Origin: JBFXAF01 sp050184585
Lineage (GTDB): Bacteria > Pseudomonadota > Alphaproteobacteria > Rhizobiales > Rhizobiaceae
Assembly (NCBI GenBank): GCA_050184585.1
Contig: JBFXAF010000010.1
Location: forward strand, 62,001 to 126,000
Direction: 5' to 3'
DNA: 64,000 nt
Below, one piece after another: positions 35,748-43,220 of this stretch. Each line of letters begins with the position of its first letter. Positions within the stretch are counted from its first letter, which is position 1. The notes beneath the pieces are model-generated. The model had not been told where the DNA came from. It saw only the letters and a program-made list of their open reading frames with translations, and did not search any database. Made by a program: the position numbers and the translations under genes.

Positions 35748-36248
35748 GTGAGTGACATCCGCGAGGGCGAGCTTGCGTTGCCATTGGACCCCGCCGCGGA
35801 AAGGCCCGACGCAGGCCTCGTCTTCATTGGTCGGATCGCTTCGCCCTGGAAGTCGCGCGAGGAGTGCCCGAAGAACATGAACGCCGCGCGCGAGCGTGGG
35901 CTATGGGCCAAGGCCCATGTCGACGCGGTCTATCGGCCCGGCCTCGACGGCCTGACGGGAACGACCCACGTCGTCCTCTTGACTTGGCTCGACAGGGCAG
36001 GACGCAACTTGATCGTCCAGAAACCCCGCCACGCTCAGGAGCCTCGCGGCGTCTTTTCGCTTCGCTCACCCGTCCGCCCGAACCCGATCGGCCTTCACGT
36101 GGCCCGGCTGATCGCTCTTGACGCGGCGTCCGGGGTGCTGACGCTCGACGCCATCGACGTGCTCGACGGCACGCCAATCATCGACATCAAGCCGTACTAT
36201 GCGTCGACGGACGCCATTCCCGAGGCATCGACCGGCAAGGCGTCATGA
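35748..36248 (+). CDS. trmO: tRNA (adenine(37)-N6)-methyltransferase TrmO-like (UPF0066/TsaA)
   Basis: 166 residues. The TsaA/TrmO fold is recognised by the FIGRI start strand, the ALWAKAHVD-type acceptor region and the highly conserved SPVRPNPIGLH segment. TrmO N6-methylates t6A37 of tRNA-Thr with SAM. The start is a GTG at 35748 with a purine-rich GGGGGAC upstream; the frame continues upstream to 35445 only as a shadow. It is coupled to the downstream DUF2293 gene by a 4-nt overlap. Confidence 0.85.
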   Translation: MSDIREGELALPLDPAAERPDAGLVFIGRIASPWKSREECPKNMNAARERGLWAKAHVDAVYRPGLDGLTGTTHVVLLTWLDRAGRNLIVQKPRHAQEPRGVFSLRSPVRPNPIGLHVARLIALDAASGVLTLDAIDVLDGTPIIDIKPYYASTDAIPEASTGKAS

Positions 36249-36556
36249 ACGGGACGCAGCGTCAGCGCGCCGTGGCCAAGGCGTTGACCGCGCTGATCCC
36301 CATGGCGCCCTATGCCGACACCGAACCGATCCGCGCCGCGGCAGGCGCGCCGCACATGAAGGCGCTGCCGCCCTCAATCGCCGTATGGCTGGCGACGGTG
36401 GCGCATGTGCGCCATGTCCATACCGACTACGAGAAACTGCTTGCCGATGGCTACGACCGCGACGCCGCCCGCTTCTTCGTCATCGGCCACATCAACGCGA
36501 CACTGACGCGCTGGCGCGCGACGCGGCTGCTCGATGCCGACGACGAGGATGCCTGA
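36245..36556 (+). CDS. DUF2293 domain protein
   Basis: 103 residues, basic and helical, resembling the DUF2293 family (motifs PSIAVWLATVAHVRHVHTDYE and GYDRDAARFFV). Molecular function is unknown. Its ATG overlaps the trmO stop (ATGA), so it is made in fixed ratio with that tRNA methyltransferase, which hints at a translation- or nucleic-acid-related role. It ends 3 nt before the convergent GST gene. Confidence 0.75.
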   Translation: MNGTQRQRAVAKALTALIPMAPYADTEPIRAAAGAPHMKALPPSIAVWLATVAHVRHVHTDYEKLLADGYDRDAARFFVIGHINATLTRWRATRLLDADDEDA

Positions 36557-36559
36557 CGC

Positions 36560-37186
36560 TCAAGTCGGCGCGATGAACGGCTTCGAGACTTGCTTGAACA
36601 CCGGCAGTGCCTCCGCGCGTGCGGCATGTGCCCCGAGCGCGGGATACTTCGCCGTCGAAGCGAGGCCGGGGTGGCATTCGTTGGCGTGCCGCATGGCGCA
36701 TGCGACGGCGATGTCGGCATGGCCGATCTCCTCGCCGAACCACCAGGTGGAAACGCGCTTCGCCCGGTCGTCATCGAGCACGCGCAGTACGCCCGCGATC
36801 TGCGTCTCGCAGCGTTCTACCCACAAGGGGGATGCGCTGTCGTGCAGCCGCTTCTCGTAGAAGAGGCTGACCGCCTTGTCGCTGAAGCCGGTCGCGAGCG
36901 CAGCGATCTTCATTGCGCGGCGTCGGGCCGGTTCCTTCGTGGGAAACATCCTGCGGCGACCGGGAACCAGCCCGTCGACATGGTCGAGGATGGCGTGGCT
37001 GTCGACAAGCACGTCGCCGTCGTCGAGCACAAGCGTCGGCACCCGGGTCAGGGGATTGTACGGTCTGATCTGTTCGGCATCGCCGAAGGTCGACCACGGC
37101 CGATGTTCGAAGCCGATACCGTAGATGGTCAGCGCGATCCCGACGCGACGCACGAAAGGGGAATCGTATTGGCCGATCAGGATCAT
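36560..37186 (-). CDS. Glutathione S-transferase family protein
   Basis: 208 residues. The thioredoxin-like N-terminal domain (MILIGQYDSPFVRRVGIAL, with RVPTLV before the cis-proline and DSHAILDH binding glutathione) is followed by the helical C-terminal domain. The start at 37186 lies 1 nt after the MOSC gene stop; a frame extending upstream over the MOSC gene is discarded. The catalytic residue is probably the N-terminal Ser9 or Tyr7. Substrate unknown. Confidence 0.88.
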   Translation of the reverse strand: MILIGQYDSPFVRRVGIALTIYGIGFEHRPWSTFGDAEQIRPYNPLTRVPTLVLDDGDVLVDSHAILDHVDGLVPGRRRMFPTKEPARRRAMKIAALATGFSDKAVSLFYEKRLHDSASPLWVERCETQIAGVLRVLDDDRAKRVSTWWFGEEIGHADIAVACAMRHANECHPGLASTAKYPALGAHAARAEALPVFKQVSKPFIAPT

Positions 37187-37187
37187 C

Positions 37188-37805
37188 TCAGCTCCTGTAG
37201 ATCCACTGCTCGGGGATGCGCACCGACACCGCCTCCCCCGTCGCGATGCGGCCAGGCTTCTCGACCCAGCCGACCAGACCCCGCAGTCGCTTTGCCACCT
37301 TGGGAAACAACAGCGATCCCGCATCGCGGTCCGCCATGCCTGCGTTCTCGGCGATCGAACGGCCGGCCACCCGGCAAGGTCCGTTCTGTGCATCGACCTT
37401 GATCGTCACACCATTCCAGAAGAACAGCATCGTGCCGGCAGGCAGCATCGAAAGCCGCGGCACGCCCTCGAGCACCAGGTTCGCGCCGATCCACTCGGGC
37501 CGGACCTCGGGAAGGTTCATGCGGCTCGCGACGATCGCCAGCTCATCCTGTGCGACGATTGAGAGCTGGCGCTCGTTGCGCATCTCGGTGCCACGCGGAT
37601 ACCACGGCTCACGCCCGCCCGACCGCCGGGTCGGACCTGAATGGAGGTCGCCCTCGATGCCATCGAAGGTCAGCGCAAGTCCGTCGACGGCACGCGTCTC
37701 GAAACGGTCCAACGGCGCGACGTAGACACCCGCCACGGTGGCGGCGAGTTTTTTCGCCGGCACGATCTCGATGGCCTCGTCGGGTCGGTCGAGCGTCTGC
37801 GACAT
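37188..37805 (-). CDS. MOSC domain protein
   Basis: 205 residues. The C-terminal MOSC domain has the conserved cysteine in NGPCRVAGR that in relatives takes part in persulfide/sulfur transfer to molybdenum cofactor or acts in YiiM-like N-hydroxylated base reduction. GIEGDLHSG near residue 50 is also typical. It is 1 nt upstream of the GST gene and likely co-transcribed. The exact reaction is not known. Confidence 0.85.
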   Translation of the reverse strand: MSQTLDRPDEAIEIVPAKKLAATVAGVYVAPLDRFETRAVDGLALTFDGIEGDLHSGPTRRSGGREPWYPRGTEMRNERQLSIVAQDELAIVASRMNLPEVRPEWIGANLVLEGVPRLSMLPAGTMLFFWNGVTIKVDAQNGPCRVAGRSIAENAGMADRDAGSLLFPKVAKRLRGLVGWVEKPGRIATGEAVSVRIPEQWIYRS

Positions 37806-37877
37806 GGCGGCTCCGTCGATCGGGAAAGGCGCAGAATGCCGGTGCGGGCCAGCGGCGTAAAGCCAATTCCACGCTGC

Positions 37878-37904
37878 CGATCCATCATCGTCGATGATGG
37901 ATCG
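37878..37904. repeat. Hairpin-forming inverted repeat downstream of the 112-residue secreted protein gene
   Basis: 13-nt arms (37878-37890 and 37892-37904) form an almost loopless perfect inverted repeat, 6 nt after the stop codon of the small secreted protein gene. It could end that transcript, but no T run follows on the minus strand, so it may instead act as an mRNA 3' stabiliser or a protein site. Spans part of the 105-bp gap before the MOSC gene. Confidence 0.5.
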
Positions 37905-37910
37905 GGCGGA

Positions 37911-38249
37911 TCACCACGCGCAGATTCGGACCGAAGTCTCCGAATTGTCCCAGCAGGCCCGGTCGTCAGTCGCCCGATCGAAATGGCCGGGCAGCGAGAC
38001 CCAGCGGTCGCCGAAATTCGCATAGCCGAATGCAAAGCCGGCAGGCTCCAGGACCAGCTGGTACCCGGGATGGCCGGGCGCGGTGATCTCGAAGCTGCCG
38101 TCGCCGTCGATGGTTTTGAACTCGCACGGATAGGCGCCGTCGTCGGAGGTGAAGCAGCGCGCCTTCTTGGCCTCTGCGTCGGGTGTGGCTGCGGCGAGAG
38201 CGGCCGCCAGCGCGATGCCGCCGAACCCGATGCTGCGAAGCGTCGTCAT
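37911..38249 (-). CDS. Small secreted hypothetical protein
   Basis: 112 residues. A signal peptide (MTTLRSIGFGGIALAAALAAA) precedes a mature domain of about 85 residues with three cysteines (ARCFT, YPCEF and RACWD) and a fourth in the C-terminal RICAW, suggesting two disulfides in the periplasm. No family is recognised. ATG 38249 is chosen because the frame upstream lacks a signal peptide. It is monocistronic between tam and MOSC on the same strand. Confidence 0.75.
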   Translation of the reverse strand: MTTLRSIGFGGIALAAALAAATPDAEAKKARCFTSDDGAYPCEFKTIDGDGSFEITAPGHPGYQLVLEPAGFAFGYANFGDRWVSLPGHFDRATDDRACWDNSETSVRICAW

Positions 38250-38313
38250 GATCGATTGTCCCCACGGTGAACGGCCTGGATTTAACGGCGACGCCGGCAA
38301 TTTGATGGCGGCG

Positions 38314-39096
38314 TCACCGCACCGCGACCATGAAGAGCCTGGGAAAACGCAGAAGGACCTTGCCGTCGGCGCGACCCGGATAGGCGTCGGCGATCCGACC
38401 GGTGTAGACGGCGATGAACGACGCTTTCTCATCGGGTTCGAGCGGATCGAGAAAGGGCTTCAGCCCGGTCGAAGACACCCATTCGACGATCGCTCCCGCA
38501 TCGCCCAGCGGATGGTTGTAGACCGTGTGCCAGATGTCGAACCGCCGGCAGAGCGGCGCGATGAGATCGTAGTATCGGCCGGCTGGCGGCAGGGGCGCGC
38601 GGGCGGCCCCGTCCATCTTCGCGGCGAACGGCATCGCGGCGGCGGTCTCCCGCATCAGCCGGTGGCTCGGCTCGGCGAGGTTGTCGGGCATCTGCACCGC
38701 CAGCGCGCCGCCGGGCGCAAGGAAGCCGATCAGCCTCTGGAGGAGCGCGGGATGCTCCGGCAGCCACTGGAAGACCGCGTTGGCGAAGATCACGTCGACC
38801 GGACCGTCTGGCGTCCATGCGGCTGCGTCGGCGAGGGTGAACTCGACGTTCGGGAGGCGCTTGCGCGCCGCGACCAGCATGTCGGCCGAGCTGTCGAAGC
38901 CCGACACCCGCGCGTCGGGCCAGCGCTCGGCGAGCAGTTCGGTCGAGTTGCCTGGCCCGCAGCCGATGTCGACCACCCGCGCCGGCGTCGAGACGGGAAC
39001 CTGGGCGAGCAGGTCCCTCGCGGGACGCGTCCGCTCGTCCTCGAAGCGCAGGTAGAGCGAAGCCGACCAGTCCTTGCCTTGCCTGGGAGCGGTCAT
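38314..39096 (-). CDS. tam: Trans-aconitate 2-methyltransferase-like protein
   Basis: 260 residues. A class I SAM methyltransferase with motif I VVDIGCGPGNST and the Tam-typical FANAVFQWLPEH segment and WHTVYNHPL region. Tam methylates trans-aconitate, a toxic by-product of the citric acid cycle. The ATG at 39096 overlaps the stop codon of the RelE-type toxin gene (ATGA), so it is the third gene of a toxin-antitoxin transcript, an unusual arrangement discussed in the findings. Confidence 0.88.
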   Translation of the reverse strand: MTAPRQGKDWSASLYLRFEDERTRPARDLLAQVPVSTPARVVDIGCGPGNSTELLAERWPDARVSGFDSSADMLVAARKRLPNVEFTLADAAAWTPDGPVDVIFANAVFQWLPEHPALLQRLIGFLAPGGALAVQMPDNLAEPSHRLMRETAAAMPFAAKMDGAARAPLPPAGRYYDLIAPLCRRFDIWHTVYNHPLGDAGAIVEWVSSTGLKPFLDPLEPDEKASFIAVYTGRIADAYPGRADGKVLLRFPRLFMVAVR

Positions 39097-39359
39097 CTGT
39101 AAATCTCGCGGCGATTGCCGATGCGGATCACGATGATCGTTATCAGTCCGTCGTCGATGCGGGCGATGATCCGGAAATCGCCAACGCGATACTTCCACAG
39201 GCCGACGAGCGGCCCCGAGAGCGCCTCGCCGATCTCGCGCGGGTTATCCCGGCTCGCCAGGCGATCACGGATGAACCGCGCGATACGCTCGCGGTCCTGA
39301 GCCCCCACCCTTTCGATGTCCTTTTCCGCCCGCCGCTCGAACCGCACCCGCCAGGGCAT
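39093..39359 (-). CDS. RelE/ParE-family toxin
   Basis: 88 residues. The compact RelE-fold toxin has the core GLWKYRVGDFRIIARIDD and the C-terminal strand IVIRIGNRREIYR. RelE toxins cleave mRNA in the ribosomal A site; basic residues of the C-terminal strand are probably catalytic. It follows the antitoxin by 2 nt and its stop overlaps the tam start. Whether it is active cannot be told; length and motifs are intact. Confidence 0.88.
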   Translation of the reverse strand: MPWRVRFERRAEKDIERVGAQDRERIARFIRDRLASRDNPREIGEALSGPLVGLWKYRVGDFRIIARIDDGLITIIVIRIGNRREIYR

Positions 39360-39361
39360 GG

Positions 39362-39595
39362 TCAGGCTTCTTTCTTCGCTGGCCCCAGATCAATGTTCAG
39401 ATTGCGAAGCACATCGTCAAACTCGACATACTCGGGATTGTCGCGCAACCGATGTTCGGCGAGGTAGATGTCTTCGAGATCGTCCAGATGCTCGAGGATC
39501 GCCTCGCGCGCGTAGAAGCTCTTCGACCGACCTGTCTTGCGGGCCAGGTCGTCGAGGCGTCTTTCGATATCGGGCGGCAAACGCAGTGCGAGCAT
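39362..39595 (-). CDS. RelB-like (ribbon-helix-helix) antitoxin
   Basis: 77 residues. The N-terminus (LALRLPPDIERRLDDLARKTGRSKSFYAREA) is a ribbon-helix-helix DNA-binding domain; the C-terminal half (DDVLRNLNIDL) should wrap the toxin. The gene overlaps an extraordinary 38-bp palindrome that ends right at its ATG and is probably its own operator. It lies upstream of the toxin with 2 nt between stop and start. Confidence 0.88.
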   Translation of the reverse strand: MLALRLPPDIERRLDDLARKTGRSKSFYAREAILEHLDDLEDIYLAEHRLRDNPEYVEFDDVLRNLNIDLGPAKKEA

Positions 39596-39633
39596 GCAAC
39601 ACCTCTGCTATACATGTATAGCAGAGGTGTTGC
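39596..39633. promoter_or_regulatory. 38-bp perfect palindrome, relBE-type operator and promoter
   Basis: All 19 base pairs around the centre (39614/39615) match. It abuts the antitoxin ATG directly (start codon 39593-39595). On the minus strand the centre contains a -10-like TATACA and the proximal arm contains AGAGG, 8 nt before the ATG, which would be its ribosome site. The site therefore appears to combine operator, -10 element and Shine-Dalgarno. Confidence 0.75.
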
Positions 39634-39678
39634 TCGCCTGACAGCCCTTTTTCGAGGATGAGAATTCCAGCCGTTTGC

Positions 39679-40038
39679 TCAGGCCCCGCCGCCCGCGACC
39701 GCCTTTGCCAGCGCCGCGGCCACTTCCTCCAGCGTGTAGGGTTTCTGCAGCACGGGATGCCCGCGCCACGGCTCGGGCAGGCCGGCAACGCCGTAGCCCG
39801 TCGCGAAGACGATCGGCACGCCGCGTTCGGCCAGCAGCGCGGCGACCGGAAAGACGGGCGCGCCTGCGAGATTGACGTCGAGGATCGCCGCGTCCGCGCT
39901 TGCCCCGGTTTCCACAAGCTTCATCGCCGCTTCGAGCCGCATGGCGGGGCCCAGCACCTCGTAGCCGAGCTCGATCAGCATGTCCTCGAGGTTGATGGCG
40001 ACGAGCGCCTCGTCCTCGACCACGATGACGGCGCGCAT
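39679..40038 (-). CDS. Single-domain response regulator
   Basis: 119 residues, a receiver domain only. Acidic pocket E8-D9 (VVEDE), phospho-accepting D54 (AILDVNLAG) and the conserved lysine in LQKPY are in place; there is no output domain. It lies 13 nt after the HWE kinase gene and is probably its partner. ATG 40038 follows GAGGCGGG with good spacing; an ATG at 40065 overlaps the kinase end by 14 nt and would add nine residues. Confidence 0.88.
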   Translation of the reverse strand: MRAVIVVEDEALVAINLEDMLIELGYEVLGPAMRLEAAMKLVETGASADAAILDVNLAGAPVFPVAALLAERGVPIVFATGYGVAGLPEPWRGHPVLQKPYTLEEVAAALAKAVAGGGA

Positions 40039-40051
40039 CGGCCGACCCGCC

Positions 40052-41539
40052 TCAGAAACCTGCATCGTCTTTCTTCCCGAGGCTGGCGAGCGGCACGTCC
40101 ATGCGGCAGCGGAATCCCGCCGGGTCGTAGATCGCCTCGATCGTCCCGCCGAGTTCGCCGACCGCCACGCGCTCGACCATGCGCGATCCGAAACCCTTTC
40201 GCGACGGAACGTCGACCGGCGGTCCGCCGCGCTCCGCCCAGTCGAGACGCAGCATGCCGTCCGCGCCGATCCCCTCGCGGCTCCAGGTCACCGAGACGAC
40301 GCCGGTCGGCGTCGACAGCGCGCCGTACTTCGCGGCGTTGGTCGCGAGTTCGTGGAGAAGCATGGCGAAGGCGATCGACGCCTTCGGATCGAGCACCACC
40401 GACGGACCGGACGATTCCACCCTGCCCTCGCCATGGATCGACAGTTCCTGGCAGACCAGCGCCGAAAGCTCTGTGCTCGCCCATTGGCGGGCGCTGAGCA
40501 GGTTGTGCGCCTTCGACAGCGCGATGATGCGCGCTTCGAAATCCCTGCCGGCCGAGGCCGTGTCGCGCGCCGAGCGCAGCGTCTGCCGGGCGATCGACTG
40601 CACGGTGGCCAGCGTGTTCTTCACGCGATGGTTGAGTTCGTCGAGCAGGAGTTTCTGGCGCCGCTGCGTGCGCACCGCTTCCGTCCGGTCCATGCCCTGC
40701 ACAAACACGCCGGCGATCTGCCCATCCGGATTGCGGATGGCGTCGTAGGAGAAGTCGAGGAAGGTTTCGCGCGGCGCCTCGCCGTGCGCCCGCTGCAGCA
40801 TGAGCCGCATCGCCTCGCCGCCGGCGGGCTTGCCCGTCTCGTACACGCGGTCGAGCATTTCGACGAAGCCCTGGCCCTCGATCTCCGGCAGCGCCTCGCC
40901 GAGCCGCTTGCCGATCACGTTGCGTCCGCCGATGAGGCGGATGTAGGCGTCGTTGGCGAAGGTGAAGACATGTTCGGGGCCGGTCAGCACCGCGAAGAAG
41001 CCCGGCGCCATCCGGAACAGCCGGCGGAACTCCTCGCTCTCGCCGAGCAGCGCCTGGTGCTGCTGCTCCGCCTCGCGCGCGCGCTCGAGCAGCTGCGTCT
41101 CGCCCGACAGCGGCCGGAATGGCAGTGACGCCGCCTCGCGCAGCCTGACGATGTCGGTCACGTCGGTGGTGTTCTGGACCAGGTGGGTGACCGCGCCCGA
41201 CGGATCGAGGAGCGGCGTGTGCACGGCCGTCCAGAACCGCTGCTCCATGCCGCCGCCCTCTGCCTCGGGCCGCGGTATGTCATAGGGAATGTAGGCCAGA
41301 GTATCCGGCCGCCCTGTCTCGAACACGCGCTCGAAGGAGTGCCTCAGCTTGCGCCCGCCCTCGCCCGGATTCGGGAACAGCTCGAAAAGGTTGTGGCCAA
41401 GCAGATCGCCACGTGATCGCATGACCACCCGCTCATAGGCCTCGTTGACGGCGACGTACCGGAAATCGCGGTCCACCACCATGTGCGGACTGGGAAGCGC
41501 CCCGAACAGCTGCTCGTAGTCTGGTATCAGGACACCCAC
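40052..41539 (-). CDS. HWE/HisKA_2-family sensor histidine kinase with two PAS domains
   Basis: 495 residues, no membrane segment. Two PAS domains (about 8-130 and 168-290) precede the kinase. The phospho-accepting histidine is about H304 in DELNHRVKNTLATVQSIARQ, typical of the HWE family, and the ATPase domain has LLHELATNAAKYGAL (N-box). The gene starts at GTG 41539 just after GAGGGG. Cytosolic PAS-HWE kinases sense light or redox with FMN, or feed the general stress response; no LOV cysteine motif is visible. Confidence 0.9.
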   Translation of the reverse strand: MGVLIPDYEQLFGALPSPHMVVDRDFRYVAVNEAYERVVMRSRGDLLGHNLFELFPNPGEGGRKLRHSFERVFETGRPDTLAYIPYDIPRPEAEGGGMEQRFWTAVHTPLLDPSGAVTHLVQNTTDVTDIVRLREAASLPFRPLSGETQLLERAREAEQQHQALLGESEEFRRLFRMAPGFFAVLTGPEHVFTFANDAYIRLIGGRNVIGKRLGEALPEIEGQGFVEMLDRVYETGKPAGGEAMRLMLQRAHGEAPRETFLDFSYDAIRNPDGQIAGVFVQGMDRTEAVRTQRRQKLLLDELNHRVKNTLATVQSIARQTLRSARDTASAGRDFEARIIALSKAHNLLSARQWASTELSALVCQELSIHGEGRVESSGPSVVLDPKASIAFAMLLHELATNAAKYGALSTPTGVVSVTWSREGIGADGMLRLDWAERGGPPVDVPSRKGFGSRMVERVAVGELGGTIEAIYDPAGFRCRMDVPLASLGKKDDAGF

Positions 41540-41694
41540 CCCTCACGCCCGCGCGGAGTTTTCCGCGCATGATTTGCCCAAGGCCAAACGCACGGGAAGC
41601 GAAAAGGTTGCGGGGAGCAGTTAAACGCAATGCGGGGTGTCGATTCTTGTGGGTCCGAATCGTGCATAATTGACTCTCAGTAATCGTTCTGTTT

Positions 41695-42369
41695 ATGTTC
41701 TCTTTTCAGGCGGGGGAATTGCCATTGAACGCCGAACCTCTCGATCCGACCCTTGATCTGGTTCGCCGCGTGGCTGGAAGGCGGTTTCATACCGTTCTTG
41801 CAGACCCGCCTTGGCGCTTCACGAACCGGACCGGAAAGGTCGCACCGGAGCATCGTCGACTGGCGCGGTATGAGACGATGACCTCCGACGATATTTGCGC
41901 ATTGCCGATTGCCGACCTGACATGGAAACCCGCGCACCTCTATCTTTGGGTTCCGAACGCTTTGCTGCCCGAAGGTCTGAAGGTGATGCAGGCGTGGGGC
42001 TTTGAGTACAAAGCGAACGTCGTCTGGCACAAGGTGCGCAAAGATGGCGGCTCGGATGGCCGTGGAGTCGGCTTCTATTTCCGCAACGTTACCGAACTGC
42101 TCCTGTTTGGCGTGCGTGGCAAGCACGCGCGAACCGAGGCGCCGGGCCGAAGTCAGGTCAACTACATGTCCTCACGCAAACGCGAACACTCCCGCAAGCC
42201 GGACGAGCAGTATGACTTGATCGAAAGCTGCTCGAAGGGTCCGTATCTGGAACTCTTCGCGCGCGGCACCCGGCCGGGTTGGACCTATTGGGGCAATCAG
42301 GCGGACGAGGGATATCGACCGACTTGGAAGACGTATGCCTACAACTCAGCGGTCGAAGCGGCAGAATAA
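41695..42369 (+). CDS. MT-A70-family adenine-N6 DNA methyltransferase (R-M partner)
   Basis: 224 residues. The catalytic DPPW tetrad is at residues 37-40, characteristic of N6-adenine methyltransferases of the MT-A70/M.MunI type. A C-terminal SAM-binding region (YLELFARGTRPGWTYWGNQ) completes the circularly permuted order. It directly precedes a BglII-like endonuclease gene, 2 nt between stop and start, so it probably protects the host from it. A TTG at 41719 behind GGCGGGGGA is an alternative start. Base composition is lower in GC than neighbours. Confidence 0.87.
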   Translation: MFSFQAGELPLNAEPLDPTLDLVRRVAGRRFHTVLADPPWRFTNRTGKVAPEHRRLARYETMTSDDICALPIADLTWKPAHLYLWVPNALLPEGLKVMQAWGFEYKANVVWHKVRKDGGSDGRGVGFYFRNVTELLLFGVRGKHARTEAPGRSQVNYMSSRKREHSRKPDEQYDLIESCSKGPYLELFARGTRPGWTYWGNQADEGYRPTWKTYAYNSAVEAAE

Positions 42370-42371
42370 CG

Positions 42372-43199
42372 ATGACATCTGAGGACGATGAGGACGACAA
42401 TTCCAGTCCTGAAGCAAACGTAGTCGAACTCACTCCCCTCGCTGCAGATGACCCAAAGCTTGTTTCTGATGTCATAGATAGCGACCTTAGAGAAAAGTAT
42501 AAATTTGTTAGCTACAAGAAAGCAATTTCAATTCTACAGTATGGACTTCGTACTGAATTTGAAGAAATTATTGAAGCTCTTCGTTTATTCTCCATTACCA
42601 CTGAGATGATCAGAAAACCTGGAGGCAATGAATCGGAGATACCGAAAGAGGTTCGTAAACTCCTTAGGCCCAAAGGTTGGCATGAGACGACAATCAGTGG
42701 CGATCTCCACATCGCTCGCAGATGGAAGGAGCTCCTGAAAACTAATAGCAAAGGCAAGGAAGTTTTTGATCAGAGGACGCAACAAATAGTCCGACGAAAC
42801 TATCTAGACGGTCATAAGATTGACTTTGTCAAAAATCGACTTGCATTCGATTTCGAGTGGAATTCAAAAGATCAGACCTTTGATCGAGACCTGTATGCAT
42901 TTGATGCGTTTGCGGAGGCGGGAGCAATCGATGCCGCGATTATTGTTACACGAGATGTAAGCCTAAATCCTATATTTGCGGAACTCGGCCAGGCGCTTAC
43001 AAAAACGGGGACGCCACAGTTCAAAGATGGTATGCCAGTGATGCTGGCCGCAAAGTACGGTGCGAGTACAACATGGTGGGGTAAACTGATTTACCGCCTC
43101 AATGCAGGCCGAAATGGTTCGTGTCCGGTCCTTGCGGTGGGGATCACCCCGAGGTGCATATCCGATCTTGACGACTGGCGACGTGCTCAGAAGGCCTAG
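42372..43199 (+). CDS. BglII/BstYI-family type II restriction endonuclease
   Basis: 275 residues, markedly AT-richer than the surrounding genes, which indicates recent acquisition. The region HKIDFVKNRLAFDFEWNSKD (149-168) carries candidate metal ligands D151, D160 and E162 followed by N164 and K166, resembling the BglII/BstYI active site strand, and the DRDLYAFDAFAEAGAIDAAIIVTR segment matches the same family. An acidic N-terminal tail is family-atypical. BglII and BstYI recognise GATC-centred sites; whether this one does is untested. It forms a compact operon with the MT-A70 methyltransferase. Confidence 0.82.
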   Translation: MTSEDDEDDNSSPEANVVELTPLAADDPKLVSDVIDSDLREKYKFVSYKKAISILQYGLRTEFEEIIEALRLFSITTEMIRKPGGNESEIPKEVRKLLRPKGWHETTISGDLHIARRWKELLKTNSKGKEVFDQRTQQIVRRNYLDGHKIDFVKNRLAFDFEWNSKDQTFDRDLYAFDAFAEAGAIDAAIIVTRDVSLNPIFAELGQALTKTGTPQFKDGMPVMLAAKYGASTTWWGKLIYRLNAGRNGSCPVLAVGITPRCISDLDDWRRAQKA

Positions 43200-43220
43200 T
43201 TCGTCCAGCCTTGCGCCCCC

